From Winogradskyella pelagia (lineage in GTDB: Bacteria; Bacteroidota; Bacteroidia; Flavobacteriales; Flavobacteriaceae): 64,000 nt of DNA. Numbering within the stretch: position 1 is the stretch's first letter; every line of letters starts with the position of its first letter. Shown piece by piece: positions 1-8,027 of this stretch. The notes beneath the pieces are model-generated. The model worked only from the letters and a program-made list of their open reading frames with translations, made no database searches and was not told the origin of the DNA. The stretch covers positions 1 to 64,000 of the forward strand of contig NZ_JAGEVF010000008.1 of NCBI RefSeq assembly GCF_017581965.1, in the 5' to 3' direction. The position numbers were made by a program, and so were the translations under genes.

Positions 1-206
1 TCGCACGTTCGCTAAAAATGTACACCGTACATTTCTTCATTCGCTCCGTCGCCCTGGGGCGGAAAAGGTTTCGATCCTGTGCCAAAAAAAGATGACAACT
101 GAAAATTTGCCCACGCGCCATCTCGCACGTTCGCTAAAAATGTACACCGTACATTTCTTCATTCGCTCCGTCTCCCTGGGGCGGAAAAAGTTTTGATCCT
201 GTGCCA
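1..206. repeat. Tandem 84-bp intergenic repeat, two copies
   Basis: Two near-identical 84-bp units lie at 1-84 and 123-206, separated by 38 bp. They differ at only a few positions (for example near 50, 69 and 73 of the first copy). Each unit contains a perfect inverted repeat, AAATGTAC-ACC-GTACATTT, and a short GC-richer segment (CCCTGGGGCGG) unlike the AT-rich surroundings. The first copy begins at base 1, so the array may continue upstream of the window. Its function is unknown. It could be a dispersed flavobacterial intergenic repeat or the remains of a duplicated sequence. Confidence 0.85.
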
Positions 207-259
207 CCAAAAGACCTTTAATATTACGTTAATGGCAACAACAATACCTATCAAAATAC

Positions 260-267
260 TATATTTA
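260..267 (+). promoter_or_regulatory. Putative -7 promoter element of lgt (TATATTTA)
   Basis: TATATTTA matches the Bacteroidota -7 consensus TAnnTTTG except at the last base and lies 18 nt before the lgt ATG. No convincing -33 TTG was found, so this is a weak call. Confidence 0.35.
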
Positions 268-285
268 CAGCATAATTGAGCATAT

Positions 286-1104
286 ATGGTATTGTTACAA
301 ATAGACTGGGATCCTACCAAATTTATTGAAATCGGTTTTTTTAAGCTTCATTTTTACAGCGTGATGTGGATAGTTGCCTTTATTTTAGGTTTCTATATTA
401 TGAAGCGTATCTATAAGAACGAAAATGAAACAAACGAATCTCTTGATTCGTTATTTATCTATTCTGTACTTGGTATTATGCTTGGTGCCAGATTGGGACA
501 TGTTATTTTCTACCAGGCTGAACTTATTACTGAAGATTTTTTCAGCATATTTCTACCTTTTAAGTTTAAAGGTGGCATAGAATTTACTGGTTTTCAGGGA
601 TTAGCGAGCCATGGTGCCGCTATTGGCATGATTATTTCTATGTATCTCTATAACAAAAAAGTGCTAAAGCGTAGCGTTTTATGGATTTTGGATCGCGTTG
701 TAATTCCTGTTGCTTGTGGAGCTGTTTTTGTAAGGATTGGAAACTTCATCAATTCTGAAATAATTGGAGAATATACCAATAGTGATTTCGGTGTTGTATT
801 TAAGCAGCTTGGTGAAACCCAACCGAGGCATCCGGCCCAACTCTATGAAGCCTTTTGCTATATTTTTGTTTTTTTGGCACTGTTCTATTTTTATTGGAAA
901 ACCAAAAAAGCCAATCAAGAAGGGTTTCTATTCGGACTGTTTTTAGTATTACTTTGGACCATAAGATTCTTTGTAGAATTTGTTAAAGAAGCCCAAAACC
1001 CTGAGCGTGCTGATTGGCTACTAAATACGGGTCAGCTGCTAAGTATACCGTTTGTAATCATAGGTTTATACTTTATGTTTATCTATAAGCCTAAAACCAA
1101 ATAA
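286..1104 (+). CDS. lgt: Prolipoprotein diacylglyceryl transferase
   Basis: Lgt transfers the diacylglyceryl group from phosphatidylglycerol to the lipobox cysteine of prolipoproteins. It is the first step of lipoprotein maturation and takes place in the inner membrane. The 272-residue, multi-spanning protein has the usual family length. It carries the conserved LASHGAAIG segment containing the essential His (about residue 108) and the Lgt signature RIGNFINSEIIGE (about residues 149-161). The start ATG has no Shine-Dalgarno sequence, as is usual in this phylum. A DUF192 lipoprotein gene follows 8 nt downstream in the same operon. The window encodes many predicted lipoproteins that would be its substrates. 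Confidence 0.97.
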   Translation: MVLLQIDWDPTKFIEIGFFKLHFYSVMWIVAFILGFYIMKRIYKNENETNESLDSLFIYSVLGIMLGARLGHVIFYQAELITEDFFSIFLPFKFKGGIEFTGFQGLASHGAAIGMIISMYLYNKKVLKRSVLWILDRVVIPVACGAVFVRIGNFINSEIIGEYTNSDFGVVFKQLGETQPRHPAQLYEAFCYIFVFLALFYFYWKTKKANQEGFLFGLFLVLLWTIRFFVEFVKEAQNPERADWLLNTGQLLSIPFVIIGLYFMFIYKPKTK

Positions 1105-1112
1105 AGATATTA

Positions 1113-1607
1113 ATGAATCGCTTGTTGCGTAAAGGCATAGCATTGGCCCTTATAACTTTATCATTTAGTCACTGTAAGGAAAAGAAAACTACATCTCCAA
1201 CAACTAAGGTCACTATTCCTTTTAAAAAAGAAGGTACACTATCTTTAATCAAATCGTCTAGCGACTCCATTATTGCCAAGCTAGACATCGAGGTGGCAGA
1301 CAACGAATATGAAACCCAAACGGGTTTAATGTACCGCACAGAACTAAAAACAAATCACGGCATGTTATTTATTTTTCCTGATGTGTCGTATCGTAGTTTT
1401 TACATGAAGAACACCAAAATTCCTTTAGATATTATCTACTTGGATGAGACAAAAACAATTATAAGTATCCAAAAGAATGCTCAACCTTTTAATGAAGCCT
1501 CTTTACCCTCTGAGGCACCTGCCAAATATGTTTTAGAAGTCAATGCTGGCTTATCGGACACATGGCAACTCGCAAAGGGAGACACAATGCTATTTGAAAT
1601 TGAATAA
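1113..1607 (+). CDS. DUF192 family lipoprotein
   Basis: A 164-residue exported protein with a lipobox-like signal peptide (LSFSHC, Cys about residue 21) followed by a DUF192 (COG1430) domain. Typical family motifs are present: ETQTGLMYRTEL, GMLFIFPD and SFYMKNTKIPLDIIYLDE. DUF192 proteins are small beta-rich envelope proteins of unknown biochemical role. The gene starts 8 nt after lgt, so the two are co-transcribed, and it ends just before a strong bidirectional terminator. Confidence 0.9.
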   Translation: MNRLLRKGIALALITLSFSHCKEKKTTSPTTKVTIPFKKEGTLSLIKSSSDSIIAKLDIEVADNEYETQTGLMYRTELKTNHGMLFIFPDVSYRSFYMKNTKIPLDIIYLDETKTIISIQKNAQPFNEASLPSEAPAKYVLEVNAGLSDTWQLAKGDTMLFEIE

Positions 1608-1609
1608 TT

Positions 1610-1641
1610 AAAAAAGCCTCTCGATATCGAGAGGCTTTTTT
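1610..1641. terminator. Bidirectional intrinsic terminator between DUF192 gene and secDF
   Basis: The 20-base perfect palindrome GCCTCTCGATATCGAGAGGC (1616-1635) is flanked by six A on the left and six T on the right. It can therefore terminate both convergent transcripts. Confidence 0.92.
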
Positions 1642-1661
1642 ATATGTACTATTATATTCGT

Positions 1662-4600
1662 TTAGGCTATGGCTTCGTCCTCTTCTTTAACTTTCTTCTT
1701 TAAAGACTCTGCAGCATCACCTTTTTTAGCGGTATCATACATTAATGGTGTGGCTATAAACATAGATGAGTAAGTACCCACTATTACACCAACAATCAAT
1801 GCAAACAGCAATCCTCTAAGCGAATCTGCACCAAATATAAACATAGCTAATAACACCACCAATGTTGTTACAGAGGTGTTTAATGTTCTACTTAATGTAC
1901 TATTTAGTGAAGCATTAATGGTTTTACCAAATTCCCAAGAGGTATGTTCATTTAAGAATTCTCTAATTCTATCAAATACAACTACCGTATCATTCAAGGA
2001 ATAACCAATTACTGTAAGAATCGCAGCAATAAAAGCTTGATCAATCTCCATACTAAATGGCATAAATCGCCATGTTAATGAAAAGATACCTAATACAATC
2101 AATACATCATGGAAAACGGCAGCAACAGCTCCAAGTGAGAATTGCCATCTTTTAAACCTAAATAAAATATATAGGAACACCACTACCAATGACCCTAATA
2201 TAGCCCATACCGACGACTTTTTGATGTCATCAGCGATTGTTGGACTCACTTTACTAGAGAACATCTTACCAACCTTTGCATCACCCGATCCATCTAGGAA
2301 TTGCTCATATGTCATTCCATCTGGTAAATACTTCGTTAAAGCATCAAATAGTTTTGACTGTACTTCTTCATCAGCCTCTGTTGAATTTTCTTCTACTTTA
2401 TACTTGGTAGATATTTTCAGTTGGTTAGCACCACCAATGGTTTTAACCTCAGCACTTCCAAAAACATCGTTTAAATCGCCTTTTACCTCTTCAACACTTA
2501 CGTCTTGATCAAATCTAACCAAATACGTTCTACCACCAACGAAGTCGATACCTTCATCTAAACCGACCGTAAAAAGGGAACCTATACTTGTTAGTAAGAG
2601 TACCGCAGATATAACATAAGCAATTTTTCGCTTTCTTAAGAAATTAATGTTTACATTCTTAAATAGACCTTTGGTCATTGAGGTTGAAAAATCTAGGCTT
2701 CCTCCTCTATTTGCCCACCAGTCAATCAATAATCTTGTAATGAAAATCGCCGTAAATAAAGATGTGAGAATACCAATGATTAAGGTTGTTGCGAAACCTT
2801 TAATTGGTCCGGTTCCAAAAACAAATAAGATTAGTGCAGTTAAACCTGTAGTAATGTTTGCGTCTAAAATAGATGATAGTGCGTTAGCAAAACCATCTTT
2901 AATAGATTCTTTTTGTGATTTGCCTTTAGCAAGTTCTTCCCTTATCCGTTCAAAAATAAGCACGTTTGCATCTACCGAAATACCTATGGTTAATACAATA
3001 CCTGCAATACCTGGTAATGTTAAAACGGCACCTAAACTTGCCAACACTCCAAAAATTAGAAGTATGTTTAATAATAATGCAACATCCGCAAAAATACCAG
3101 CCTTGCCGTAATAGAAAATCATCCAAAGCAACACAAAAGCCAATGCAATAAGGAACGATTTCATTCCGCTGTCTATCGCTTCCTGTCCCAGAGAAGGTCC
3201 AACTTCTTCAGCTTGAACTATCTCAGCTGATGCTGGTAATTTACCAGCTCTTAAAACGTTAGCTAAATCAATAGCTTCGGTAAGTGAGAATGTACCTGAA
3301 ATTTGTGAATTACCACCTGCAATTGGTCCACTAGAAACACCTGGTGCCGAATACACAATATCATCTAATACAATGGCTATATATCCTTGAGTTTCGTAAG
3401 CTTGCTTTGTCATCGCTTCCCAAATCTTTGCGCCTTTAGCATTCATCTGCATGCTTACCGCTGGTCTACTCAATGGATCATAATCCTGTCTAGCATCAGT
3501 GATTACAGCGCCACTTAATTGAGGCTGTCCATCTCTATTCCCTTTAATTGCATACAGTTCTGAATATTCGGATTCTTCTTGTTGAAGTCCCCAAACAAAT
3601 CTGGTATAACGCATTTCTGCAGGAAGCAATGACCTGTTCTTAGGATTATTTAATTCTGCCATGACTTTCTCCTTGTCCTTTGCCAAGAAAACAGCAACCA
3701 CAGACCCTCCATTTCCATAACTTTGGATGCCTAATGGATTTATTTTTTCTATATCTGTAGTATCAGATTCAATCTGTCCCGTTAAATCATCAATAACACT
3801 AGAGGTAGAATCTTGCTCAACTTCGCCCTCAGCTACTTCTTCTAATTCTTCTTTAGCTGCATTGGCTTCTACTAATGCCTGATTTACTTGAAGGATATAT
3901 GGTAAAACTTCTTGTGTTTTAAAAGTTTCCCAAAACTGTAACTGTGCCGTTTTAGTCACCAAATCCTTGACACGTTCTATATCTTTAGCTCCAGGTAATT
4001 CTAATAAGATACGACCAGAGTTACCAAGTCTTTGAATGTTTGGAGATGTTACCCCAAATTTATCAATACGCTTTCTCAGTACCTCAAAAGCAGAGACAAT
4101 AGATTCGTCAATTTTAATTTCAATGATGTCCTTAACCTCAGCATCAGACATATCAAATTTAATTTCATCACTCAACGAACGATTGGCAAATATATCTGGA
4201 GAAGCTAGTTTTGTATCTCCCTTAATCTCGTCCCAGGCTCTAAAAAATGACTGTAAATAAGATTCTTGAGCATCTTTCTGTAGCTCTTCAGCGTCATCTA
4301 AAGCTTTATTGAAAACAGGGTCTTTACTATTGTTAGCCAAGCCTTTTAAAATGTCTCTTACAGATATTTGTAAAATAACATTAATACCTCCTTTTAAGTC
4401 TAACCCTAAATTCATGGCATTGTTTTGAACGTCTGAATAGGTATATTGCGTAACGCCAAGGTTATAGACTTCAATTGGCTCAAAATTACCATCTACTTCT
4501 ATTTTCGAAGTTTTTAGGGAATCTAGATACCTAATTTCGGCTTCATTTCTTTTTGCCTGATAATTTTCTTCAGTTTCCGGCACAAGGCTAATGGCAGCCT

Positions 4601-4709
4601 GCTTTGCATTATCTTCTATTTGATTGGCCTTAAAGGTGAACGATAATTGGTAAATACTCACCAGACCGAATAAAAACGCAAAAAGTTTTATTAATCCTTT
4701 ATTTTGCAT
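1662..4709 (-). CDS. secDF: Protein translocase subunit SecDF (fused SecD-SecF)
   Basis: SecD and SecF use the proton gradient to drive late stages of Sec-dependent export in the inner membrane. Here both are fused in one 1015-residue chain, the normal form in Bacteroidota. Visible landmarks are an N-terminal membrane segment (about residues 7-26), the SecD motif LGLDLKGG (about 82-89), a long periplasmic region, and the SecD membrane core with GISVDANVLIFERIREE (about 575-591). The SecF start EGIDFVGGRTYLVRFD lies near 720 and the SecF core SLNDTVVVFDRIREF near 905. The C-terminus is Lys/Glu-rich. A good promoter lies immediately upstream. No frameshift is seen at the SecD/SecF junction. Confidence 0.98.
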   Translation of the reverse strand: MQNKGLIKLFAFLFGLVSIYQLSFTFKANQIEDNAKQAAISLVPETEENYQAKRNEAEIRYLDSLKTSKIEVDGNFEPIEVYNLGVTQYTYSDVQNNAMNLGLDLKGGINVILQISVRDILKGLANNSKDPVFNKALDDAEELQKDAQESYLQSFFRAWDEIKGDTKLASPDIFANRSLSDEIKFDMSDAEVKDIIEIKIDESIVSAFEVLRKRIDKFGVTSPNIQRLGNSGRILLELPGAKDIERVKDLVTKTAQLQFWETFKTQEVLPYILQVNQALVEANAAKEELEEVAEGEVEQDSTSSVIDDLTGQIESDTTDIEKINPLGIQSYGNGGSVVAVFLAKDKEKVMAELNNPKNRSLLPAEMRYTRFVWGLQQEESEYSELYAIKGNRDGQPQLSGAVITDARQDYDPLSRPAVSMQMNAKGAKIWEAMTKQAYETQGYIAIVLDDIVYSAPGVSSGPIAGGNSQISGTFSLTEAIDLANVLRAGKLPASAEIVQAEEVGPSLGQEAIDSGMKSFLIALAFVLLWMIFYYGKAGIFADVALLLNILLIFGVLASLGAVLTLPGIAGIVLTIGISVDANVLIFERIREELAKGKSQKESIKDGFANALSSILDANITTGLTALILFVFGTGPIKGFATTLIIGILTSLFTAIFITRLLIDWWANRGGSLDFSTSMTKGLFKNVNINFLRKRKIAYVISAVLLLTSIGSLFTVGLDEGIDFVGGRTYLVRFDQDVSVEEVKGDLNDVFGSAEVKTIGGANQLKISTKYKVEENSTEADEEVQSKLFDALTKYLPDGMTYEQFLDGSGDAKVGKMFSSKVSPTIADDIKKSSVWAILGSLVVVFLYILFRFKRWQFSLGAVAAVFHDVLIVLGIFSLTWRFMPFSMEIDQAFIAAILTVIGYSLNDTVVVFDRIREFLNEHTSWEFGKTINASLNSTLSRTLNTSVTTLVVLLAMFIFGADSLRGLLFALIVGVIVGTYSSMFIATPLMYDTAKKGDAAESLKKKVKEEDEAIA

Positions 4710-4742
4710 GGTTTTTTTATTTATAGTCTAATTTAAATCGCG

Positions 4743-4773
4743 CAAATATAGGTTTTACGGTTAAATCCGACAA
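4743..4773 (-). promoter_or_regulatory. secDF promoter (TTG-N20-TATATTTG)
   Basis: On the minus strand TTG (4773-4771) is followed after 20 nt by TATATTTG (4750-4743), a perfect match to the Bacteroidota -7 consensus. The predicted transcription start is near 4736, about 27 nt before the secDF ATG. Confidence 0.7.
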
Positions 4774-4855
4774 TTAATTTTTTTTTAAAGAGTTTGTATT
4801 GCGAATACGTGTAGTGGCATTCATAAATCACTTAATTGTAAATCTATGAAACTGA

Positions 4856-5467
4856 TTAAGTGAAAGGTCCTGCTCTAACTTCTGGTATGTTAAAGTTTGG
4901 AGATTGTTTGTAATTCTCAATCGTTAAGGCTGTTTCACAGGTTTTATAAGTGTGCCAGAACGTATTTTTAGAATAAAAGAAGTTGCCTGAAAACTTATGT
5001 TTTACTTTGGTAAACCTATCAGTCTTGAAATGAGAGGTGGTTATCTCCGTAGATTCAAAGTCCCAGTTAGAATTATGGTCTGGCTGTAATTCAGAAACTT
5101 GTAAAAGGTAGTCAGACTCAAAGTGATTATTTGGCACTTCTGAATCTGGCAACCCTCCTCCTACTTGAAAACCAAAACCAACTTCATTAGATAGAGCTTT
5201 CTCAATCTCATAGATTTCAGAAGTACTGAAGTAGGTTATTTTTAGATGACCATTTTCAAGCCTGTTTATTGAAATTTGTTCCGCGCCATTAGAAAATAAA
5301 GTAGATTTAATTCTTTCTATGGCAAGCTCCTCGGTCTCGCTAAGTGGATTTTCTCCATTAGTGAGCTGAATTACAATCTGCTGATTAGGCAGATTTGTAC
5401 TATTAACGTATGCTGCTACTAAAGCCAGCAATAAGATTAAAACAGATATGTGAAGTTTTAAACGCAT
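4856..5467 (-). CDS. Hypothetical membrane-anchored or secreted protein
   Basis: A 203-residue protein with one hydrophobic N-terminal segment (LHISVLILLLALVAAYV), followed by a soluble region with no family I recognise. The segment ends without a clear signal-peptidase site, so it may be an anchor. The ATG at 5467 is preferred over the far-upstream in-frame ATG at 5569, which would lie inside the neighbouring 55-aa gene and its terminator. A perfect -7 element (TATATTTG) ends 6 nt before this ATG, implying a leaderless mRNA. The C-terminal half is rich in His, Asn and aromatic residues (FFYSKNTFWHTYKTCETA). Confidence 0.7.
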   Translation of the reverse strand: MRLKLHISVLILLLALVAAYVNSTNLPNQQIVIQLTNGENPLSETEELAIERIKSTLFSNGAEQISINRLENGHLKITYFSTSEIYEIEKALSNEVGFGFQVGGGLPDSEVPNNHFESDYLLQVSELQPDHNSNWDFESTEITTSHFKTDRFTKVKHKFSGNFFYSKNTFWHTYKTCETALTIENYKQSPNFNIPEVRAGPFT

Positions 5468-5473
5468 TTCGGC

Positions 5474-5481
5474 CAAATATA
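5474..5481 (-). promoter_or_regulatory. -7 element TATATTTG abutting a start codon
   Basis: TATATTTG on the minus strand ends 6 nt before the ATG at 5467. Its first T directly follows the T-tract of the upstream terminator hairpin, so terminator and promoter share bases. No -33 TTG is evident, because that position falls inside the hairpin. Confidence 0.5.
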
Positions 5482-5510
5482 AAAAAAGAGCAGCGAATAC
5501 GCTACTCTTT
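5481..5510 (-). terminator. Intrinsic terminator after the 55-aa gene
   Basis: Read on the minus strand, AAAGAGTAGCG-TATT-CGCTGCTCTTT forms an 11-bp stem with one G-U pair. It is followed by a T run that ends in the next gene's promoter. Confidence 0.75.
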
Positions 5511-5537
5511 ATATTACTGTTATTTTGTAATTCTAGT

Positions 5538-5705
5538 TTATTGTTTACTAGGTTCTTCTTTATAACCAAAAATAAAGCCTACCAAGGATGAAATTAACAT
5601 TATAATATGCCCATTTGGGAACTCTAACCATAGGCCGTAAAGAAAAGCAACAAGTTGGCCTACTCCAACAAATATTATAAGTGCTAAAACTTTCTTTTTA
5701 GTCAT
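5538..5705 (-). CDS. Small membrane protein (55 aa)
   Basis: A short reading frame starting MTKKKVLALIIF and ending KEEPSKQ fills the gap between its neighbours. It encodes two hydrophobic segments (about residues 6-25 and 34-47) joined by a short loop with Gly-Leu-Trp, a plausible two-helix inner-membrane protein. An in-frame ATG 12 nt earlier (5717) would add MQFA. The Lys-rich start at 5705 looks more natural. It lies 30 nt after the upstream gene and is followed by a clear terminator, which supports its being real. Function unknown. Confidence 0.7.
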   Translation of the reverse strand: MTKKKVLALIIFVGVGQLVAFLYGLWLEFPNGHIIMLISSLVGFIFGYKEEPSKQ

Positions 5706-5735
5706 TGCAAACTGCATAAACAGTGTTTCAGTTTA

Positions 5736-6395
5736 TTACATTCCTTCCATTTTTGTATACCCTTCTGGAGGAGTCATATCAAATTTATCATCTGAAACAG
5801 ATGATTTATCAATATCTGTAACTTCCATGGTAATGGTCATTGCCATACCTTGTTGGCTCATATTAATAACCATATAAAGTGGATAACCGTTTATTTTATC
5901 ACCTAAACTAGCCGTCTGTTGCGTCATTACTGGTACTATCTGGTCTGTCACAAACATGGACATTTTAACTTCTGTACCATCTTGGTTCACAGTAACTATT
6001 TTTTCTTTACAGCTGTAACCTAAAATGGTTTTGGTGGCAGAACCATCTTCTACTTTGACGTTTTCTAGAGTTTCTGGTGTTACCTCTACATCTTGCATAG
6101 CAAACTTCTTGCCCATCATTGGGTTATCCATCAAGGTCAAGGTTTTCATTTTTTCTTGACTTGAAATCACTGTCATAGGACCAGTCATGGGATTATCCAT
6201 TTCAACACGTGAGTTATTTCCTTTAAAAAAGGTTTTAGACATCATATCTCCCATGGCATCTAGTTGCGCCTGCATTTGAGGATTATCTGAAGAAATGGTC
6301 TGCTTGGTTGTAATTACACCTTCTGTTAATTTTTCTTGAGCTGTAGCAACCAAACTTAAGACCACAACACAACTAAGTAAGAGTATTTTTTTCAT
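5736..6395 (-). CDS. Secreted DUF4412-like protein
   Basis: A 219-residue protein with a clean signal peptide (cleavage near VATAQ). The mature part is unusually Met-rich (MQAQLDAMGDMMSK, DNPMMGKKFAMQ, INMSQQGMAMTITMEV). The arrangement, in which a 'threshold' strand, a FKGNNSRVEM segment and an LGYSCKEKIV segment alternate with short beta strands, resembles DUF4412-type envelope proteins. This assignment is from pattern memory and is only moderate. It probably shares a transcript with the downstream 55-aa membrane protein. Confidence 0.75.
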   Translation of the reverse strand: MKKILLLSCVVVLSLVATAQEKLTEGVITTKQTISSDNPQMQAQLDAMGDMMSKTFFKGNNSRVEMDNPMTGPMTVISSQEKMKTLTLMDNPMMGKKFAMQDVEVTPETLENVKVEDGSATKTILGYSCKEKIVTVNQDGTEVKMSMFVTDQIVPVMTQQTASLGDKINGYPLYMVINMSQQGMAMTITMEVTDIDKSSVSDDKFDMTPPEGYTKMEGM

Positions 6396-6426
6396 TATTT
6401 AATTTTTATGTTGACAAGATAAATAC

Positions 6427-6462
6427 AAAAACCTTACCAACAATACAGTAGGTAAGGTTTTT
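6427..6462 (-). terminator. Terminator downstream of mdh
   Basis: AAAAACCTTACC (6427-6438) and GGTAAGGTTTTT (6451-6462) form a perfect 12-bp stem around a 12-nt loop, ending in a T run on the minus strand. Confidence 0.85.
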
Positions 6463-6481
6463 GATATATTTATTAAAGAAT

Positions 6482-7408
6482 TTATAATTCTAAAAGACCA
6501 TTTGTTTTCTTTACGCCTTCAGCACTTTCTGCTAAATGTGCTTTTTCAGCATTGTTTAAAGGAACATCAATGATTTTCTCTATACCGTTTCTGCCTAACA
6601 AAACAGGTACACCAATACAAAGATTACTTAATCCGTATTCACCTTCGAGTAAGGCCGAACATGGGAACATTTTCTTCTGGTCACAGGCGATAGCTTGAAC
6701 TAAAGCAGAAACTGCAGCTCCAGGTGCATACCAAGCCGAAGTTCCCAATAATTTTGTCAGAGTTGCTCCACCAACTTTAGTATCTTCCTTAACTTGGTTT
6801 AAACGCTCCTCCGAGATAAACTCAGATACTTTAATACTATTTCTTGTAGCATGAGACGTTAATGGTACCATGCCCTTATCGCTATGGCCACCAATTACCA
6901 TACCATCAATATCACTTATAGGTGCTTCCATGGCTTCAGCCAATCTATACTTGAATCTTGCAGAATCTAAAGCACCACCCATACCAATAATTTTATGCTT
7001 TGGTAAGTCAGTCGTTTGGTGCACTAAATAGGTCATAGTATCCATTGGATTACTAACCACTATGATTATTGTATTTGGAGAATGCTCAACCAAACTTGAT
7101 GAAACTGTTTTAACAATACCTGCATTGATACCTATTAATTCTTCACGGGTCATACCAGGTTTACGCGGAATACCAGAGGTAATGACACATATGTCACTCC
7201 CAGCTGTTTTAGAATAGTCATTTGTGCTCCCTACAATTTTAGTGTCGAAACTATTTAAAGATGCACACTGCATTAAATCCATAGCTTTACCTTCGGCATA
7301 GCCTTCTTTAATATCTAAAATGACCACTTCTGAAGCAAAGTTTTTAATAGCGATATATTCAGCACAGCTTGCTCCAACAGCACCAGCGCCAACTACAGTT
7401 ACTTTCAT
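6482..7408 (-). CDS. mdh: Malate dehydrogenase (LDH-like type)
   Basis: Catalyses NAD-dependent interconversion of malate and oxaloacetate in the TCA cycle in the cytoplasm. The 308-residue chain has the N-terminal Rossmann motif VVGAGAVGASCAEY and the substrate loop SGIPRKPGMTREEL. The Arg before KPG in that loop is the position that distinguishes malate from lactate dehydrogenases. Also present are the VVSNPMDTMTYL segment, DSARFKYRL, and the catalytic His in IGGHSDKGMVPL (about residue 174). The length matches the LDH-like MDH subfamily. It stands alone, with its own terminator downstream and a -7-like element upstream. Confidence 0.96.
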   Translation of the reverse strand: MKVTVVGAGAVGASCAEYIAIKNFASEVVILDIKEGYAEGKAMDLMQCASLNSFDTKIVGSTNDYSKTAGSDICVITSGIPRKPGMTREELIGINAGIVKTVSSSLVEHSPNTIIIVVSNPMDTMTYLVHQTTDLPKHKIIGMGGALDSARFKYRLAEAMEAPISDIDGMVIGGHSDKGMVPLTSHATRNSIKVSEFISEERLNQVKEDTKVGGATLTKLLGTSAWYAPGAAVSALVQAIACDQKKMFPCSALLEGEYGLSNLCIGVPVLLGRNGIEKIIDVPLNNAEKAHLAESAEGVKKTNGLLEL

Positions 7409-7442
7409 ATTTTTTGTTTTTAGTTTTACTTAAAATTGACTA

Positions 7443-7450
7443 CAAAAATA
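7443..7450 (-). promoter_or_regulatory. Putative mdh -7 element (TATTTTTG)
   Basis: TATTTTTG on the minus strand fits TAnnTTTG and would start transcription about 28 nt before the mdh ATG. No clear -33 was seen. Confidence 0.4.
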
Positions 7451-7516
7451 AGGCTTTACCTATAATTTTCCATGACATATATCATAGTATTAACAATGAG
7501 AAGGCACAACCTAGGT

Positions 7517-7744
7517 TTACTTTAATTGCATTTTAGTGTACATAAATACGTATTCACCTAGTTGTTTCCATTTCGCCTTCTTTGTTTCTAACCAAAACAA
7601 GTTATCTTCTTTCCTAAAATAATAAGATTTAGCCAAATTACCAGCCGCATTATAGCCTGTTACACCAGCAGCGGTTGTTCTTTTCGCCAAAGGGTCACCG
7701 TTAACTTCAATTTTAGAACTAAATCTAGAATTGATTAATTTCAT
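7517..7744 (-). CDS. Small hypothetical protein (75 aa)
   Basis: A basic, soluble 75-residue protein starting MKLINSRFSSKIEVNGD. It has no signal peptide or membrane segment and three aromatic clusters (SYYFRKED, LFWLETKK, GEYVFMYTK). I recognise no family. It lies alone between mdh and a noncoding region. The codon pattern and a consistent start favour a real gene, but the short length leaves doubt. Confidence 0.55.
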   Translation of the reverse strand: MKLINSRFSSKIEVNGDPLAKRTTAAGVTGYNAAGNLAKSYYFRKEDNLFWLETKKAKWKQLGEYVFMYTKMQLK

Positions 7745-7981
7745 TTTATTGATTTTAAGTTAGTGTGAGTTATAGCCGTGACAGTATGAATACCATAAAT
7801 GGCATTCGCGTGCGTGAAAATAGGAATTTGAATTGTGGTTTGAACAAAAAAGCGAATGCGATATTTTTCAGTCGGTCAGTTAAACTTAAGTTGAACGGAA
7901 AACCGATTGAGTTTTCTGGCCAATCTACCTGTTTAAATCAACTTTGTTAGCTATCCAAACAATAAAAAATGAATGCAATAA
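7745..7981. other. Noncoding region with paired inverted repeats
   Basis: No convincing gene is present. GCATTCGC (7802-7809) pairs perfectly with GCGAATGC (7852-7859). TCAGTCGGT (7868-7876) pairs with ACCGATTGA (7902-7910) with one G-U type mismatch, enclosing the palindrome AACTTAAGTT. The stretch could be a structured untranslated region of the 75-aa gene or a small RNA. The strand is uncertain. Confidence 0.3.
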
Positions 7982-8010
7982 AAAAAGTGCAATCGATCAT
8001 TGCACTTTTT
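7982..8010 (-). terminator. Terminator of the DUF6588 gene
   Basis: AAAAAGTGCAAT (7982-7993) pairs with ATTGCACTTTTT (7999-8010), a perfect 12-bp stem with a 5-nt loop. It is symmetric, so it could work in both directions. Confidence 0.88.
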
Positions 8011-8027
8011 ATTCAAGAATATTTCTT

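Noticed and set aside
92..196. A 34-codon open frame starting MTTENLPTRHLARS across the tandem repeat
   Set aside because: It lies mostly inside the second repeat unit, has no promoter or ribosome signal, and the first copy reads into a different end. It is more likely a by-product of the repeat.
7765..7950. A 61-codon plus-strand frame in the mdh-DUF6588 interval
   Set aside because: The composition is unlike a protein of this genome, it has no promoter, and it overlaps the inverted repeats.
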